Shown here one piece after another: positions 63,031 to 64,000 of a stretch of DNA of 64,000 nucleotides. A program made the translations under genes and the position numbers. This DNA comes from Pyrrhoderma lamaoense. Taxonomy: Eukaryota > Basidiomycota > Agaricomycetes > Hymenochaetales > Hymenochaetaceae. Where the stretch lies: contig NBAZ01000029.1 in NCBI GenBank assembly GCA_002794735.1, positions 62,001-126,000 on the forward strand, in the 5' to 3' direction. The notes beneath the pieces are model-generated. The model was given only the letters and a program-made list of their open reading frames with translations. It searched no databases and was not told the origin of the DNA. Every line of letters starts with the position of its first letter. Positions within the stretch are counted from its first letter, which is position 1.

Positions 63031-63883
63031 TTATATACTACATTCATTTGTTGAGTTAGTTACTTGCAAGACAGCCCCCTGTAAGTCTTTGGTCCTCTCC
63101 AATAGATATGCCCAGCGTCCCTTGTTCCACTCTTCTACTGCCCTCCATTCATCGGTTTCAGGGCCAATAACAGTCTTAAGCCACAAAAGAAAGCTGACGA
63201 TAGTGATGTCTGCAAACGAAAAAGTATCCCCGAACAGAAATAGATTCTCTCCAAGTGTCTTATTGTTCTGATCTAGAAGTTCTGCGATTTGATTCATTCC
63301 TTCCTTTAGTCCTTCCCACATTACATCCCTCTCGGGTCCAGGAGGAGCGAACTCCTCGATCTTTTTACCGAACCAAGATTCTCGTGTACTCCGGAAATAT
63401 TCTGCGCTTCGAGGGAGAAGTAGATCATATGTCCCCGCCGCTGCTCGCAAAAGAATTGGGGTCCATTTTTGAATATAAAGTGATATGAATGCTGCAACTG
63501 CAGCATGTGTCTCTAGCTCGATTGGGAATAGAGCCGGCTTATCGGGATACTTTTCATCTAAGTACTTGGCGATGTTAAGAGAGTCTGTGATGACCAGCCC
63601 AGTAGTAGAATCGTGTATTGCAGGGAGAGTGTAAAAGTCTTTTTCGTCTTTCTTTTTTGTAGGCCTCCCCCGAGTTCTTTCAACACAGAAGTGATATCAG
63701 GTAATTCGACCCATTCTGTCTTGTATGGGATTCCTTTGTAGTTAAGCGAAATTCTGATAGATAAGTTCGCTCCAGTGTTTGTAAGCGAAGACATCAGATC
63801 TCTGAAAATCACCTCGTTCGATATGTACTGGGTGACCAGGAGTTACCATCGAGCTTTGATGCGATATCGTAAAAAGTGATCAT
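63031..63883 (-). CDS. UstS-like glutathione S-transferase
   Basis: This is a cytosolic GST-type enzyme that would conjugate glutathione to small molecules. Exons 63883-63813 and 63753-63031 give about 264 aa once one missing base is allowed for. The thioredoxin-like N-terminal domain has MITFYDIASKLDGNSWSPST, ISLNYKGIPYKTEWVELPDI, TLPAIHDSTTGLVITDSLNI and AKYLDEKYPDKPALFP. The helical C-terminal domain contains FLFGDTFSFADITIVSFLLW. The opening resembles fungal UstS/Ure2p-type GSTs more than classical alpha or theta forms. The frame breaks in a C/G run near 63668, between ELGG and RPTKKKDEKDF. The substrate is unknown. A further 5' exon cannot be excluded, but the Met fits the family start. 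Confidence 0.85.
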
Positions 63884-64000
63884 CTCGTTTCTATTAATGA
63901 GGTCTCGTAAGGTATGTCACCCCAGTAATAAGATGCAAGAGGTCTCCTGTTGACCTAAAATGATGATTGAGACTACCTTGTCGAATTTGAATTTCGGTGT

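Overview
The window comes from a basidiomycete, most likely an Agaricomycete. Evidence: introns of about 50-70 nt with GTRNGT donors, large families of fungal-type FunK1 kinases, a DIRS-type retroelement, and a fused ARG5,6 gene. GC is moderate. I cannot name the genus.

Layout. (1) 1-3736: right-hand part of a DIRS/Ngaro-like retrotransposon on the minus strand (Gag-like ORF, reverse transcriptase-RNase H), inserted in a kinase gene. (2) About 3.7-54 kb: an array of FunK1 protein-kinase genes on both strands. There are eleven gene-sized copies, three shorter fragments, solo LTRs and LTR scars. The duplicated unit is promoter box + six-exon gene + about 400 bp of conserved 3' flank. Most copies carry frameshifts, deletions or insertions. 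Complete reading frames can be assembled for three: an 866-aa kinase with an N-terminal AT-hook (38424-41294, minus), an 810-aa kinase (28084-30785, minus; needs a shortened intron 1), and a 437-aa derivative without N-lobe and with HRD changed to NRD (14377-15858, minus). (3) About 28.4-45.5 kb: a giant inverted repeat with arms of about 8.3 kb around a 545-bp spacer. A full solo LTR lies at the centre. Each arm holds the same divergent pair of kinase genes. (4) 51-56.3 kb: two copies of an unrecognised small protein gene, one broken, plus decayed kinase remnants. (5) 56.5-64 kb: ordinary housekeeping DNA, namely ORC5 (minus), ARG5,6 (plus) with a Gcn4-type site upstream, and a UstS-like glutathione S-transferase (minus).

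A caution affects all of it. Exon bookkeeping shows that ORC5, ARG5,6 and the GST lack one, two and one nucleotide respectively, with no intron to explain it. Such losses look like residual long-read indels. Many single-base frameshifts in the kinase array, and the outer right arm of the palindrome, may therefore be assembly errors, and the palindrome itself may be a fold-back artefact. The in-frame deletions, the LTR insertion, the retroelement junction and the active-site changes do not have this weakness.
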